A DNA stretch of 64,000 nt, taken from the NCBI RefSeq assembly GCF_014779715.1, contig NZ_JACXYU010000007.1, positions 186,001 to 250,000 of the forward strand, given 5' to 3'. Below are positions 42,633 through 49,670 of the stretch, piece by piece; positions within the stretch are counted from its first letter, which is position 1, and every line of letters begins with the position of its first letter. The notes below the pieces were generated by a model that was not told the origin of the DNA, made no database searches, and worked only from the letters and a program-made list of their open reading frames with translations. The translations under genes were made by a program, and so were the position numbers. This DNA is from Streptomyces chumphonensis (lineage in GTDB: Bacteria > Actinomycetota > Actinomycetes > Streptomycetales > Streptomycetaceae).

Positions 42633-43837
42633 CCGCCGTCCCGCACGCCGCCGCATCCCACGTCCTCCCGCAGAACGCGCTGATCGAGTCCGGGGAACTC
42701 GCGGACCTCCGCGCGTCCGTGGCCGCCCTGGCCCGCTCCTACGGACGCGCCTACTTCCAGACCGTCACCCGCGAGGGCCGCCACACCGACGCCCTGTGGG
42801 CCGAGGCCGGAAAGCTCGGCTTCCTCGGCGTCAACCTCCCCGAGGAGTACGGCGGCGGGGGCGGCGGCATGCGGGAACTGTGGGCCGTGCTGGAGGAGTT
42901 GGGCGCACAGGGCTGCCCGCTGCTGATGATGGTCGTCTCACCCGCCATCTGCGGCACGGTCATCGCCCGCTACGGCACCGAGGAGCAGAAGCGCCGCTGG
43001 CTGCCCGGACTGGCCGACGGCACCCGGAAGATGGCCTTCGGCATCACCGAACCGGACGCCGGCTCCAACAGCCACCGCATCACCACCACCGCCCGCCGCG
43101 ACGAGGCCACCGGCGACTGGCTCCTCACCGGCCGCAAGATCTACGTCTCCGGCGTCGACATCGCACAGGACACCCTCATCGTCGGCCGCACCGAGGACGC
43201 CCGCACCGGCACGCTCAAGCCCTGCCTGTTCGTCGTCCCCCGCGACACCCCCGGCTTCGTGCGCAACCTCATCCCCATGGAGCTCCAGGCCCCCGAGAAG
43301 CAGTTCGAACTCGTCCTCGACGACGTCCGGCTCCCCGCCGACGCCCTCGTCGGCGACGAGGACGCCGGGCTCCTCCAGCTCTTCGCCGGGCTCAACCCCG
43401 AGCGCATCATGACCGCCGCCTTCGCCCTCGGCATGGGCCGCTACGCCCTGACCCGGGCCGTCGAGTACGCCAAGGTCCGCACCGTGTGGAAGCAGCCCGT
43501 CGGCGCCCACCAGGCCATCGCCCACCCCCTCGCCCAGGCCCACATCGAGCTGGAGCTCGCCCGGCTCATGACGGTCAAGGCCGCCGCCCTCTACGACGCG
43601 GGCGACGACACCGGCGCGGGGGAGGCCGCCAACATGGCCAAGTACGCCGCCGCCGAGGCCAACATCAAGGCCGTCGACCAGGCCGTCCACACCCTCGGCG
43701 GCAACGGCCTCAGCACCGAGTACGGCCTCGCCGCGCTCATCAACGCCGCCCGCGTGGCCCGCATCGCGCCCGTCAGCCGGGAGATGATCCTCAACTACGT
43801 CTCCCACCAGTCGCTCGGCCTGCCCAAGTCCTACTGA
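42629..43837 (+). CDS. Acyl-CoA dehydrogenase
   Basis: A 402-aa FAD enzyme. FGITEPDAGSNS (FAD/substrate loop), then TGRKIYVSG, the central beta domain, and the C-terminal QAVHTLGGNGLSTEYGL helix pair are present. It would introduce the alpha,beta double bond in an acyl-CoA, supplying the carboxylase substrate (for instance citronellyl-CoA or isovaleryl-CoA in related operons). GAAGGAG lies 8 nt before ATG 42629, which overlaps the preceding stop (ATGA). The specific substrate is not readable from sequence. Confidence 0.93.
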   Translation: MTAVPHAAASHVLPQNALIESGELADLRASVAALARSYGRAYFQTVTREGRHTDALWAEAGKLGFLGVNLPEEYGGGGGGMRELWAVLEELGAQGCPLLMMVVSPAICGTVIARYGTEEQKRRWLPGLADGTRKMAFGITEPDAGSNSHRITTTARRDEATGDWLLTGRKIYVSGVDIAQDTLIVGRTEDARTGTLKPCLFVVPRDTPGFVRNLIPMELQAPEKQFELVLDDVRLPADALVGDEDAGLLQLFAGLNPERIMTAAFALGMGRYALTRAVEYAKVRTVWKQPVGAHQAIAHPLAQAHIELELARLMTVKAAALYDAGDDTGAGEAANMAKYAAAEANIKAVDQAVHTLGGNGLSTEYGLAALINAARVARIAPVSREMILNYVSHQSLGLPKSY

Positions 43838-43877
43838 CCCCGCTGTCCTCCTGACCCCGCCGAAGGTGCCCCCTGCC

Positions 43878-44654
43878 ATGACCGACGCCCCCCAGGACAC
43901 CGCGCCCGTCGACGAGGCCCCCGTCCTCAGCGCCGACGAGCGCGGGGTCCGCACCCTGACCCTCGACGCGCCCGAGCGCCGCAACGCCCTCTCCCTGCCG
44001 CTGATGACCGCCCTGCGCGACGCCCTCGACCGGGCCGCCGACGACGACGCCGTCCGCGCCGTCGTCCTCACCCACACCGGCAACACCTTCAGCGCGGGCG
44101 CCGACCTCAGCGGACGCGGCGGCACGCCGCACGACCTCGTCGCCCTGCTGCGCGCCCTCGTCGAGCTGCCCAAACCCGTCGTCGCCCGCGTCACCGGCCA
44201 CGTGCGCGGCGGCGGCCTCGGCCTCCTCGGCGCCTGCGACCTCTCCTTCGCCGCGAACGCGACGTCCAGCTTCGCGTTCAGCGAGGTGCGCGTCGGCGTC
44301 GCCCCCGCCGTCATCTCCCTGCCCCTGCTGCCCCGCCTCGACCCCCGCGCCGCGACCCGCTACTACCTCACCGGGGAGCGGTTCGACGCCGCCGAGGCCG
44401 CCCGCATCGGCCTGATCACCGAGGCCGCCGAGGACGTCGACGCCGCCCTCGCCCCCGTCCTCACCGCCCTGCGCCGCAGCTCCCCCCAGGGCCTCGCGGC
44501 GGCCAAGCGGCTGGTCACGGCCGAGGTGCTGCGCGCCTTCGACCGCGATACCGATAACCTCGCCAGCATGTCCGCGCGACTGTTCGGTTCGGCCGAGGCC
44601 CGCGAGGGCATGACCGCCTTCCTCGAACGACGGGAACCCACGTGGGCTCAGTGA
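43878..44654 (+). CDS. Enoyl-CoA hydratase/isomerase
   Basis: A 258-aa crotonase-fold protein: ERRNALSLPLM near the N-terminus, the oxyanion-hole segments NTFSAGADLSG and RGGGLGLLGACDLSFA. In hydratases a Glu follows in the second region (FSEVRVGVAP). It probably hydrates the carboxylated enoyl-CoA made by the upstream enzymes (geranyl- or methylglutaconyl-CoA type). AAGGTG precedes ATG 43878. The stop overlaps the TetR start at 44651. Confidence 0.92.
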   Translation: MTDAPQDTAPVDEAPVLSADERGVRTLTLDAPERRNALSLPLMTALRDALDRAADDDAVRAVVLTHTGNTFSAGADLSGRGGTPHDLVALLRALVELPKPVVARVTGHVRGGGLGLLGACDLSFAANATSSFAFSEVRVGVAPAVISLPLLPRLDPRAATRYYLTGERFDAAEAARIGLITEAAEDVDAALAPVLTALRRSSPQGLAAAKRLVTAEVLRAFDRDTDNLASMSARLFGSAEAREGMTAFLERREPTWAQ

Positions 44655-45223
44655 CGACACCCAAGCAGGACCGCAGCCGGGCCACCCGGCAGCGCCTGCT
44701 GGAGTCGGCCGTGACCTGCCTGGCCGAGCACGGCTGGACGGGCAGCACGGTCACCGTCGTCGCCGAGCACGCCGGCGTCTCCCGGGGCGCCGCCCAGCAC
44801 CACTTCCCCACCCGCGAGGACCTCTTCACCGCCGCCGTCGAGTACGTCGCCGAGGAACGCTCCGCCGAACTGCGCGCCCTCGACGGCGAGCGCGGCACCC
44901 ACGCCGCCGTCGACGCCCTCGTCGGCCTCTACACCGGCCCCCTCTTCCGCGCCGCCCTCCAGCTGTGGGTCGCCGCCTCCAACGAACCGCAGCTGCGCCC
45001 CCGCGTCACCGACCTGGAGGCCCGCATCGGCCGCGAGACGCACCGCATGGCGCTGCGCCTCCTGGGCGCCGACGAGACCCGCCCCGGCGTCCGCGAGACC
45101 GTGCAGGGCCTCCTCGACATGGCCCGCGGCCTCGGCCTGGCCAACCTCCTCACCGACGACAGCGCCCGCCGCGCCCGCGTCGTCACCCAGTGGGCCACGA
45201 TCCTGGACGACGTCCTGCGCTGA
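44651..45223 (+). CDS. TetR-family regulator of the catabolic operon
   Basis: A 190-aa regulator: HTH at about residues 8-55 (RATRQRLLESAVTCLAEHGWTGSTVTVVAEHAGVSRGAAQHHFPTRE region), then a helical ligand domain with LWVAASNEPQL. GTG 44651 overlaps the hydratase stop (GTGA), so it is the last gene of the operon and would be induced with it. The probable operator is the palindrome at 37291-37302. By analogy with AtuR/LiuR-type systems, an acyl-CoA intermediate may be the inducer. Confidence 0.9.
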   Translation: MTTPKQDRSRATRQRLLESAVTCLAEHGWTGSTVTVVAEHAGVSRGAAQHHFPTREDLFTAAVEYVAEERSAELRALDGERGTHAAVDALVGLYTGPLFRAALQLWVAASNEPQLRPRVTDLEARIGRETHRMALRLLGADETRPGVRETVQGLLDMARGLGLANLLTDDSARRARVVTQWATILDDVLR

Positions 45224-45247
45224 CCCCCGCCGCCCGCCCCGGCCGGG

Positions 45248-45577
45248 TCAGGCGCCGAACAGGGTGCTGGCCAGGGTGACGTGGGTGAGCGTGCCGCCGA
45301 GGATGCTGAGCAGGGCGTTGCGCCACCGCAGGTGCAGCCAGACCGTCACGGCCAGGGCCGCCAGCGGGGCCAGGGCGCGGGCCTGCGTCACCTCGACGTC
45401 GTGCAGGCAGTAGACGACGAGGATCACCATGACCCCGGCCGGCATCCGGGTGCTGAGGTACTGGACGGTGCCGCTGGCCCGCAGGGGCGCGAGGGCCGCG
45501 AAGGGCAGGGCCCGCAGGGCCCAGGTGACGGCGGCGGCGACGAGCACCGCCGCGACGGCGTAACCGGGGTCAGGCAC
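45248..45577 (-). CDS. azlD: Branched-chain amino acid exporter small subunit AzlD
   Basis: A 109-aa membrane protein with four hydrophobic segments and the AzlD pattern (VTWALRALPFAALAPLR, STRMPAGVMVILVVYCL). With AzlC it exports branched-chain amino acids or analogues. GTG 45577 overlaps azlC by 8 nt. Length is normal for the family. Confidence 0.92.
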   Translation of the reverse strand: MPDPGYAVAAVLVAAAVTWALRALPFAALAPLRASGTVQYLSTRMPAGVMVILVVYCLHDVEVTQARALAPLAALAVTVWLHLRWRNALLSILGGTLTHVTLASTLFGA

Positions 45578-46322
45578 GGCCGGCCTCCCGACGGGTCGCC
45601 ACGTGCCGGGCCAGCAGCGCGGCGGTGAACAACGCGAACGCGACGAGCAGCAGTCGGTCCGGCGCGACGACCCACGCGAGCAGTGCGCTGAGGAGTGCGA
45701 GCAGCGGCGTCGGCAGGTCGTGGCGGCGCTCGCGCACGGCGTCCAGGGCCAGCACGGTGAACAGCGCCGTCAGCGCGAACTCCAGCCCGACGACGCCGTC
45801 CGGGATGAGCGCCCCGAGCAGCGCGCCCGCCGTGGCTCCCCCGACCCAGTACAGGTGAAGGAGCAGCTGCACCCACAGCACCCGCTGCCCCGGCCAGGCC
45901 CGCGCGCCCGCCGTGCCGGTGAGCGCGTACGCCTCGTCCGTCAGCGCGAACGTGCTGTACGCCTTGCCGAGGCGGCCCCGCACCCGGTGCAGCGGGAACG
46001 ACAGCGCGTAGAAGACGTGCCGGACGTTCACCAGGAACGCGGTGACGGCGACCGTCGCCAGCGGAGCGGCGGCACCGACCAGGCCGATGAGCAGGAACTC
46101 GAACGAGCCGCCGTAGATCAGCGCGGACGACAGGGCCGCCCACCACCAGTCGAGCCCGGACTGCGTCACGAGCGCCCCGAAGGCCACCCCGAGCGGGATG
46201 AAACCCAGGCCGACGGCGGCGGACTCCTCGAACGCGCGCCGCGCCTCCGACCGTCCCCGTCGGGCGGGTGTCGAAGCATCGAAGGCGGTCGGCCGATCGG
46301 CCACAGCAGTGCGTATCCCCAT
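45570..46322 (-). CDS. azlC: Branched-chain amino acid permease AzlC
   Basis: A 250-aa membrane protein with the AzlC motifs GLGFIPLGVAFGALVTQSGLDWWWA, SALIYGGSFEFLLIGL and NVRHVFYALSF. It is the large subunit of the AzlCD exporter. ATG 46322 is preferred to GTG 46331 because TAAAGT on the minus strand (46330-46335) ends 7 nt before it. Divergent from an Lrp/AsnC gene, the arrangement seen for azlB-azlCD, where the regulator senses amino acids. Confidence 0.93.
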   Translation of the reverse strand: MGIRTAVADRPTAFDASTPARRGRSEARRAFEESAAVGLGFIPLGVAFGALVTQSGLDWWWAALSSALIYGGSFEFLLIGLVGAAAPLATVAVTAFLVNVRHVFYALSFPLHRVRGRLGKAYSTFALTDEAYALTGTAGARAWPGQRVLWVQLLLHLYWVGGATAGALLGALIPDGVVGLEFALTALFTVLALDAVRERRHDLPTPLLALLSALLAWVVAPDRLLLVAFALFTAALLARHVATRREAGRA

Positions 46323-46329
46323 GCCCGAC

Positions 46330-46379
46330 ACTTTAGAAGGAATCGCGCCTTATTTGGTTACTATGCATGGCCGTACGAT
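46330..46379. promoter_or_regulatory. Divergent leaderless promoters of azlC and the Lrp gene
   Basis: TAAAGT on the minus strand (46330-46335) serves azlC and TACGAT on the plus strand (46374-46379) serves the Lrp gene, 7 and 6 nt from the start codons. Between them is an A/T-rich stretch with AAGG ... CCTT (46336-46350), a plausible Lrp site. Confidence 0.55.
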
Positions 46380-46385
46380 GCCCCT

Positions 46386-46841
46386 ATGAGCAATGAAGTA
46401 GCCCTTGACGCCGTAGACCGTGAAATTATCTTCCACCTGCGCCAGGACGGCCGACTGACCAACGTCGAGCTGGCCAAGCGCGTCGGCCTCACGCCGCCAC
46501 CCTGCCTGCGCCGCGTCAAGCGGCTGGAGGAGAGCGGCGTCATCACCGGCTACCGCGCCGTCATCGACCCCGCCGCGATGGGGCGCGGCCTGGAAGTCCT
46601 CATCGATGTCGAGATCTACGCCAACGACCGCAAGACCGTTGAGGAGTTCGAGGACACGGTCGCCGCGTACGAGGAGGTCATCGAGTTCCGCCGCATGTAT
46701 GGCCGCCCGGACTACTTCATCCGCGTCACCGTCGCCGACCACGCCGCCTACGAGACCTTCCTCACCGGCAGGCTCAGCGGCCTCCCCGCCGTCCTGCGCC
46801 TCGAATCCCACCTGCCCATGAAGACGATCAAGACCTACTGA
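46386..46841 (+). CDS. Lrp/AsnC-family transcriptional regulator
   Basis: A 151-aa regulator. N-terminal HTH about residues 8-50 (LDAVDREIIFHLRQDGRLTNVELAKRVGL region, with RRVKRLEESGVITGY), and the C-terminal RAM/Lrp ligand domain (VLIDVEIYAND, MYGRPDYFIRVTV). It probably controls the divergent azlCD exporter in response to branched-chain amino acids. The transcript appears leaderless (see the promoter entry). Complete. Confidence 0.94.
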   Translation: MSNEVALDAVDREIIFHLRQDGRLTNVELAKRVGLTPPPCLRRVKRLEESGVITGYRAVIDPAAMGRGLEVLIDVEIYANDRKTVEEFEDTVAAYEEVIEFRRMYGRPDYFIRVTVADHAAYETFLTGRLSGLPAVLRLESHLPMKTIKTY

Positions 46842-46867
46842 GGCCGCCCCGCCCCGCTGTCCGCCTG

Positions 46868-47185
46868 TCATGGCCCGTCCGGCTCCCCGGCCCGGGGCTT
46901 GCGATGTCGCCCGCGCCCGGGGCGCGGCGGCCGGGCCCCCGGCCCCGGCTGCCCGGAGGGCGCCTCGTCCTCCTGCGGATACAGGACGGCCTTCGCCTCG
47001 GCGAGGCTCGCCGCGAACACGTGCGGCTCCCACGCGTAGCCGTTCCACCGCTCGATGACGCGCGGCGCCTCCGGCTCGACGTGTGCACCCCGCGGGCCCT
47101 GCCCGGTGACGGCGTGCACGGCACGCAGGCGGCCGATACGCCCGTTCCGGCGTTCCGCCCAGTCCTTCAACGACTCGTCCTCCAC
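46868..47185 (-). CDS. DUF6087-family protein
   Basis: A 105-aa protein: acidic N-terminus (EDESLKDWAERRNGR), then GPRGAHVEPEAPRVIERWNGYAWEPHVFA, the signature of the Streptomyces DUF6087 family, and a Pro/Gly/Arg-rich tail of low complexity. No signal or membrane segment. Function unknown. GTG 47185 follows the methyltransferase stop by 64 nt on the same strand, so it may be the last gene of that operon. Confidence 0.75.
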   Translation of the reverse strand: MEDESLKDWAERRNGRIGRLRAVHAVTGQGPRGAHVEPEAPRVIERWNGYAWEPHVFAASLAEAKAVLYPQEDEAPSGQPGPGARPPRPGRGRHRKPRAGEPDGP

Positions 47186-47249
47186 CGCGCCGCTCCTTCC
47201 GTCGCCGGATCGCCCCCCGTGACCAACAGCGGTTCCGCGCCGCGCCCCG

Positions 47250-48422
47250 TCACGCCCGGCGCGGAACCGTCCGGCCGGGATGCTCCAGCCAGACGGTGTG
47301 GCGGCCGTCGGACGTCACCGTCATGCCGAAGTCGCCGGGGCCGGGACGCCCGGCGGCCACCCACCACCGGTAGGCGTCCTCCACCTCCCGCCACAGCCGG
47401 CGCGGGCCGTGCTCCCAGACGGTGAACGTGCCGTCCGCCGCGCCGACGTCGTCGACCGCGGCCCAGGACGCGGCGTCCGTCGTCGCCACCCACAGGCGCG
47501 AGCGCACCCCGGGCACGCCCGGGTCGTGGTGCCGGGCCCACCACACGTCCGGCAGCAGGAGCCCGATCGCGAACCCGGCCGACCAGTCCTCCCCGGTGAC
47601 GTCCGAGGGCGGCAGCGTCGTTGTGGACTCCTCGGGGACGTGCGCGTCGCGCACCACGTCCCGGAAGATCCGCAGGTCCGTGCGCTGGCCGCGCATCAGC
47701 ATGAACGCCGCGTGCGGGAGGAACGGGCCCGAGGCCGAGCCGTCCAGCCCGACGCTGAGCCGCAGCAGCCCGAAGCAGAGCCACGGCGACTCCCACGGCG
47801 TCAGGACCACCCCGCCCGGCACCACGCCCCCGATCCACCGGCCGGGCACCCGCCGCACCGAGCACGTCGCGACGAGCCGGTCCACGCCGTCCGGTGCGAG
47901 GGCCGCGCCGTCCCCCGTGACGACGCGCGGCTCCACGCCCACCGACGCCAGGTTCGCGCGGGCCCGCGCGGCCAGAGCGGCGTCCACCTCCACCGAGGTG
48001 ACGAGCGACGACCCCAGCCGGTGGGCGAGCAGCCCCGCGTTCCACCCGGTCCCGGTGCCCACCTCCACGACGCGCTCCCCGCCCTCCAGCGCCAGCAGGT
48101 CGAGCATGCGCAGGACGATCTCCGGGGCGGACGCGGACGAGGACGCCCACCGCTCGCCGTCCGGCCCCGGGTCCGCGCCGTCGTCGACCTGCGTGACGAC
48201 CGGCGCGTCGGTGTAGGCGGCCCGCAGCCACGCCTCCGGCGCGTCCGCCCGGCTGCACGGCGTCAGCCCCTCGCCGAGCCAGACCGTCTCCGGGAGGAAC
48301 GCGTGCCGGGGCACGCCCAGGAAGGCCGCCTCCCACGCGGGCGCGAGCGGACGCCTCGCGCCGAGCCGGCCGAGCAGCCCGCGCGCGGCGGCCCGCTCGG
48401 CCGGTCCGTCCCCGTACGTCAC
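47250..48422 (-). CDS. PIMT-like SAM methyltransferase (graspetide-associated type)
   Basis: A 390-aa protein whose residues about 20-230 are a protein-L-isoaspartate methyltransferase-like domain. The region SRADAPEAWLRAAYTDAPVVTQVDD, then SSASAPEIVLRMLD, motif I VVEVGTGTGWNAG and VTSVEVD fit the PCMT group found beside ATP-grasp peptide maturases. A 160-residue C-terminal extension of unknown fold ends with WWVAAGRPGPGDFGM. It should methylate an Asp/isoAsp or carboxylate in a peptide or protein. No ATP-grasp ligase is in this window. GTG 48422 overlaps the stop of a 46-residue peptide gene by 4 nt (GTGA), so the peptide is the obvious candidate substrate (inference). Confidence 0.85.
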   Translation of the reverse strand: MTYGDGPAERAAARGLLGRLGARRPLAPAWEAAFLGVPRHAFLPETVWLGEGLTPCSRADAPEAWLRAAYTDAPVVTQVDDGADPGPDGERWASSSASAPEIVLRMLDLLALEGGERVVEVGTGTGWNAGLLAHRLGSSLVTSVEVDAALAARARANLASVGVEPRVVTGDGAALAPDGVDRLVATCSVRRVPGRWIGGVVPGGVVLTPWESPWLCFGLLRLSVGLDGSASGPFLPHAAFMLMRGQRTDLRIFRDVVRDAHVPEESTTTLPPSDVTGEDWSAGFAIGLLLPDVWWARHHDPGVPGVRSRLWVATTDAASWAAVDDVGAADGTFTVWEHGPRRLWREVEDAYRWWVAAGRPGPGDFGMTVTSDGRHTVWLEHPGRTVPRRA

Positions 48423-48559
48423 CGCTCCTCCTTGCCCCGGTGCTTCGGCTCGCCCCGGGGGTGCTGGGTGTCCGGCGACGGCTTCGCCGTGCCGGGGTCC
48501 TTGCCTCCCGCGTGCCTCCCCTCGCCGCCGCTGCCGCCCTTACCGGTTCCCCATGCCAT
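48419..48559 (-). CDS. 46-residue Gly/Lys/Arg-rich peptide coupled to the methyltransferase
   Basis: A 46-aa open frame from ATG 48559 with a strong ribosome site (AGGAGAGG, 4-5 nt upstream). Composition: MAWGTGKGGSGGEG start, then His/Lys/Pro/Asp residues and a KHRGKEER end; no Cys, no hydrophobic stretch, net positive. Its first 20 nt overlap the end of the upstream gene and its stop overlaps the methyltransferase start (GTGA). The gene is missed by length cut-offs. The coupling suggests a substrate or partner of the methyltransferase; it has no graspetide-type repeat of Thr and Glu/Asp, so a RiPP role is only a hypothesis. Confidence 0.55.
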   Translation of the reverse strand: MAWGTGKGGSGGEGRHAGGKDPGTAKPSPDTQHPRGEPKHRGKEER

Positions 48560-48905
48560 GGGACCTCTCCTCTCGTCGTTCCGTACCGCTTCGATCTCCG
48601 GTGACCGGGACGGGCCGGAGCGTCAACTCCCAGGCGCAGTCCCGCCCGACGTGGTGGCGGAACAGCGGCTCGCCGTTCTCCAGCCGCCGCCGCGTCTCGT
48701 CCCGCGCGGCCTCGCCGCTCCAGTCGCGGAACACGCCCGCCACCTCGTCGTCGTCCCCCAGCGTCTCCGCCACGCACAGGGCCCGCTCACGGGCCCAGCC
48801 CTGCACCTCGCCCGCCGCGAGCCCGAACGCGTCGCCCAGGTGGTACATCCGGGCCTCCGGCTCGCTCTGGTAGGCGACCAACTCCGCCCGGTAGGCCCGC
48901 GTCAC
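48540..48905 (-). CDS. Conserved-looking protein of unknown function in the ATPase-methyltransferase operon
   Basis: A 121-aa soluble protein, helical and acidic in its first 90 residues (AYRAELVAYQSEPEARMYHLGDAFGL region, then GVFRDWSGEAARDETRRRLENGE), with a C-terminal strand-like part (CAWELTLRPVPVTG) and a basic tail. I do not recognise the family. GTG 48905 makes a 4-nt GTGA overlap with the stop of the RsbW-like ATPase gene, which supports this start over GTG 48914. Its 3' end overlaps the 46-residue peptide gene by 20 nt. Confidence 0.65.
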   Translation of the reverse strand: MTRAYRAELVAYQSEPEARMYHLGDAFGLAAGEVQGWARERALCVAETLGDDDEVAGVFRDWSGEAARDETRRRLENGEPLFRHHVGRDCAWELTLRPVPVTGDRSGTERREERSHGMGNR

Positions 48906-49363
48906 GGCCCCCACCCGGCCCGTGCGTCACGTCCGTCGTCGCCGGGCGGACACCGGAACCACACCGCCTTGCCCTCCCCGACGCGGGTGTGCCCGAAGGC
49001 CGTGACCATCTGCCGTAACAGCCACAGCCCCCGGCCGCGTTCGGCGTCCCACGCCGGTTCCGACACCACGGGCGGATCGGGCGACCGGTCCACGACGCGC
49101 ACGACCACCGCGTCCCCGGACCGCTCCACCTCGATCCGGCACCGCGTGTCCGGCACGTGCCGCACCACGTTGCTCAGCAGCTCCGACACCCCCAGCCGGG
49201 CCACCGCCACGGCCTCCAGCCCGCCGCCCAACGCCCGCACCGCGTCCGCCACTTCCCGCCGACACCGCTCGACGTCCCGCGCCGTGACGGTCACGTCCCA
49301 CACCCGGCGCGCGGAGCACCGCCCCGCCCGCGCCGCCACCCGGCCCCCGGCCGTCCCGCTCAC
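48902..49363 (-). CDS. RsbW-like GHKL ATP-binding protein
   Basis: A 153-aa single-domain serine kinase/anti-sigma-like ATPase: N-box ELLSNVVRHV, G1 VVDRSPD, and G2 RGRGLWLLRQM. Such proteins in Streptomyces occur beside HTH regulators (the abaA/whiJ-type loci) and may act on sigma or anti-anti-sigma partners. GAGGGG is six bases before GTG 49363, which overlaps the preceding stop by 4 nt. Nearest partners are the 54-residue Cys protein before it and the unknown 121-aa protein after it. Confidence 0.88.
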   Translation of the reverse strand: MSGTAGGRVAARAGRCSARRVWDVTVTARDVERCRREVADAVRALGGGLEAVAVARLGVSELLSNVVRHVPDTRCRIEVERSGDAVVVRVVDRSPDPPVVSEPAWDAERGRGLWLLRQMVTAFGHTRVGEGKAVWFRCPPGDDGRDARAGWGP

Positions 49364-49524
49364 CGCTCGCCCCTCCGCCGCTCGGCGACCGCCCGCCCGA
49401 CCGAGCACACGGCGCGGTGCCGCCGCAGCAACACCCGGCAGTCCACCGCCCCCGAGTGGTCCCCTCTCCGCCGCGCCCGCTCCTCCCTCTCCCGCCACCG
49501 CACACACTCCACACACCCGCTCAT
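49360..49524 (-). CDS. 54-residue cysteine-containing basic protein
   Basis: A 54-aa protein from ATG 49524 with GGAGG five bases upstream. The start SGCVECVRWRERE holds a Cys-x2-Cys pair, and Cys residues recur in VDCRVLL and AVCSVG; the middle is Arg/Glu-rich and helical. Similar small CxxC proteins occur in WhiJ-type loci (recollection, not checked). It heads a five-gene coupled operon and its stop overlaps the ATPase start (GTGA). Possibly a metal- or redox-binding small regulator. Confidence 0.65.
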   Translation of the reverse strand: MSGCVECVRWREREERARRRGDHSGAVDCRVLLRRHRAVCSVGRAVAERRRGER

Positions 49525-49631
49525 GCGGACCTCCACAAAGCTGTACGAAGTTCCCCGCCGCCTTGCCGCGACGGATACGCTTAGCGAACACCGAACGACA
49601 CTGCGTGGGCACGCGGACGCGGTCGCGGGCA

Positions 49632-49648
49632 TGGTGAAAGCGGTGAAA
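49632..49648 (+). repeat. Direct repeat in the leader of the HTH-TPR regulator gene
   Basis: GGTGAAAG occurs at 49632-49639 and 49641-49648, about 25 nt before the start codon. The 146-nt divergent region also has ATACGCTTAG (49570-49579), a possible -10 region. Possible operator; no direct support. Confidence 0.35.
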
Positions 49649-49670
49649 GATCACGCGTCGAAGGAGCGCT

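Noticed and set aside
37359-45223. Propionyl-CoA carboxylase operon
   Set aside because: The subunits are of the fused BC-BCCP type with a methylcrotonyl/geranyl-like beta subunit, and the neighbours (AtuA-like, dehydrogenase, hydratase) fit a branched acyl-CoA route better.
47250-49524. Full graspetide (ATP-grasp RiPP) cluster
   Set aside because: The methyltransferase is of the right kind, but no ATP-grasp ligase is present and the 46-aa peptide lacks the Thr/Glu-rich core repeats, so this name is not justified.
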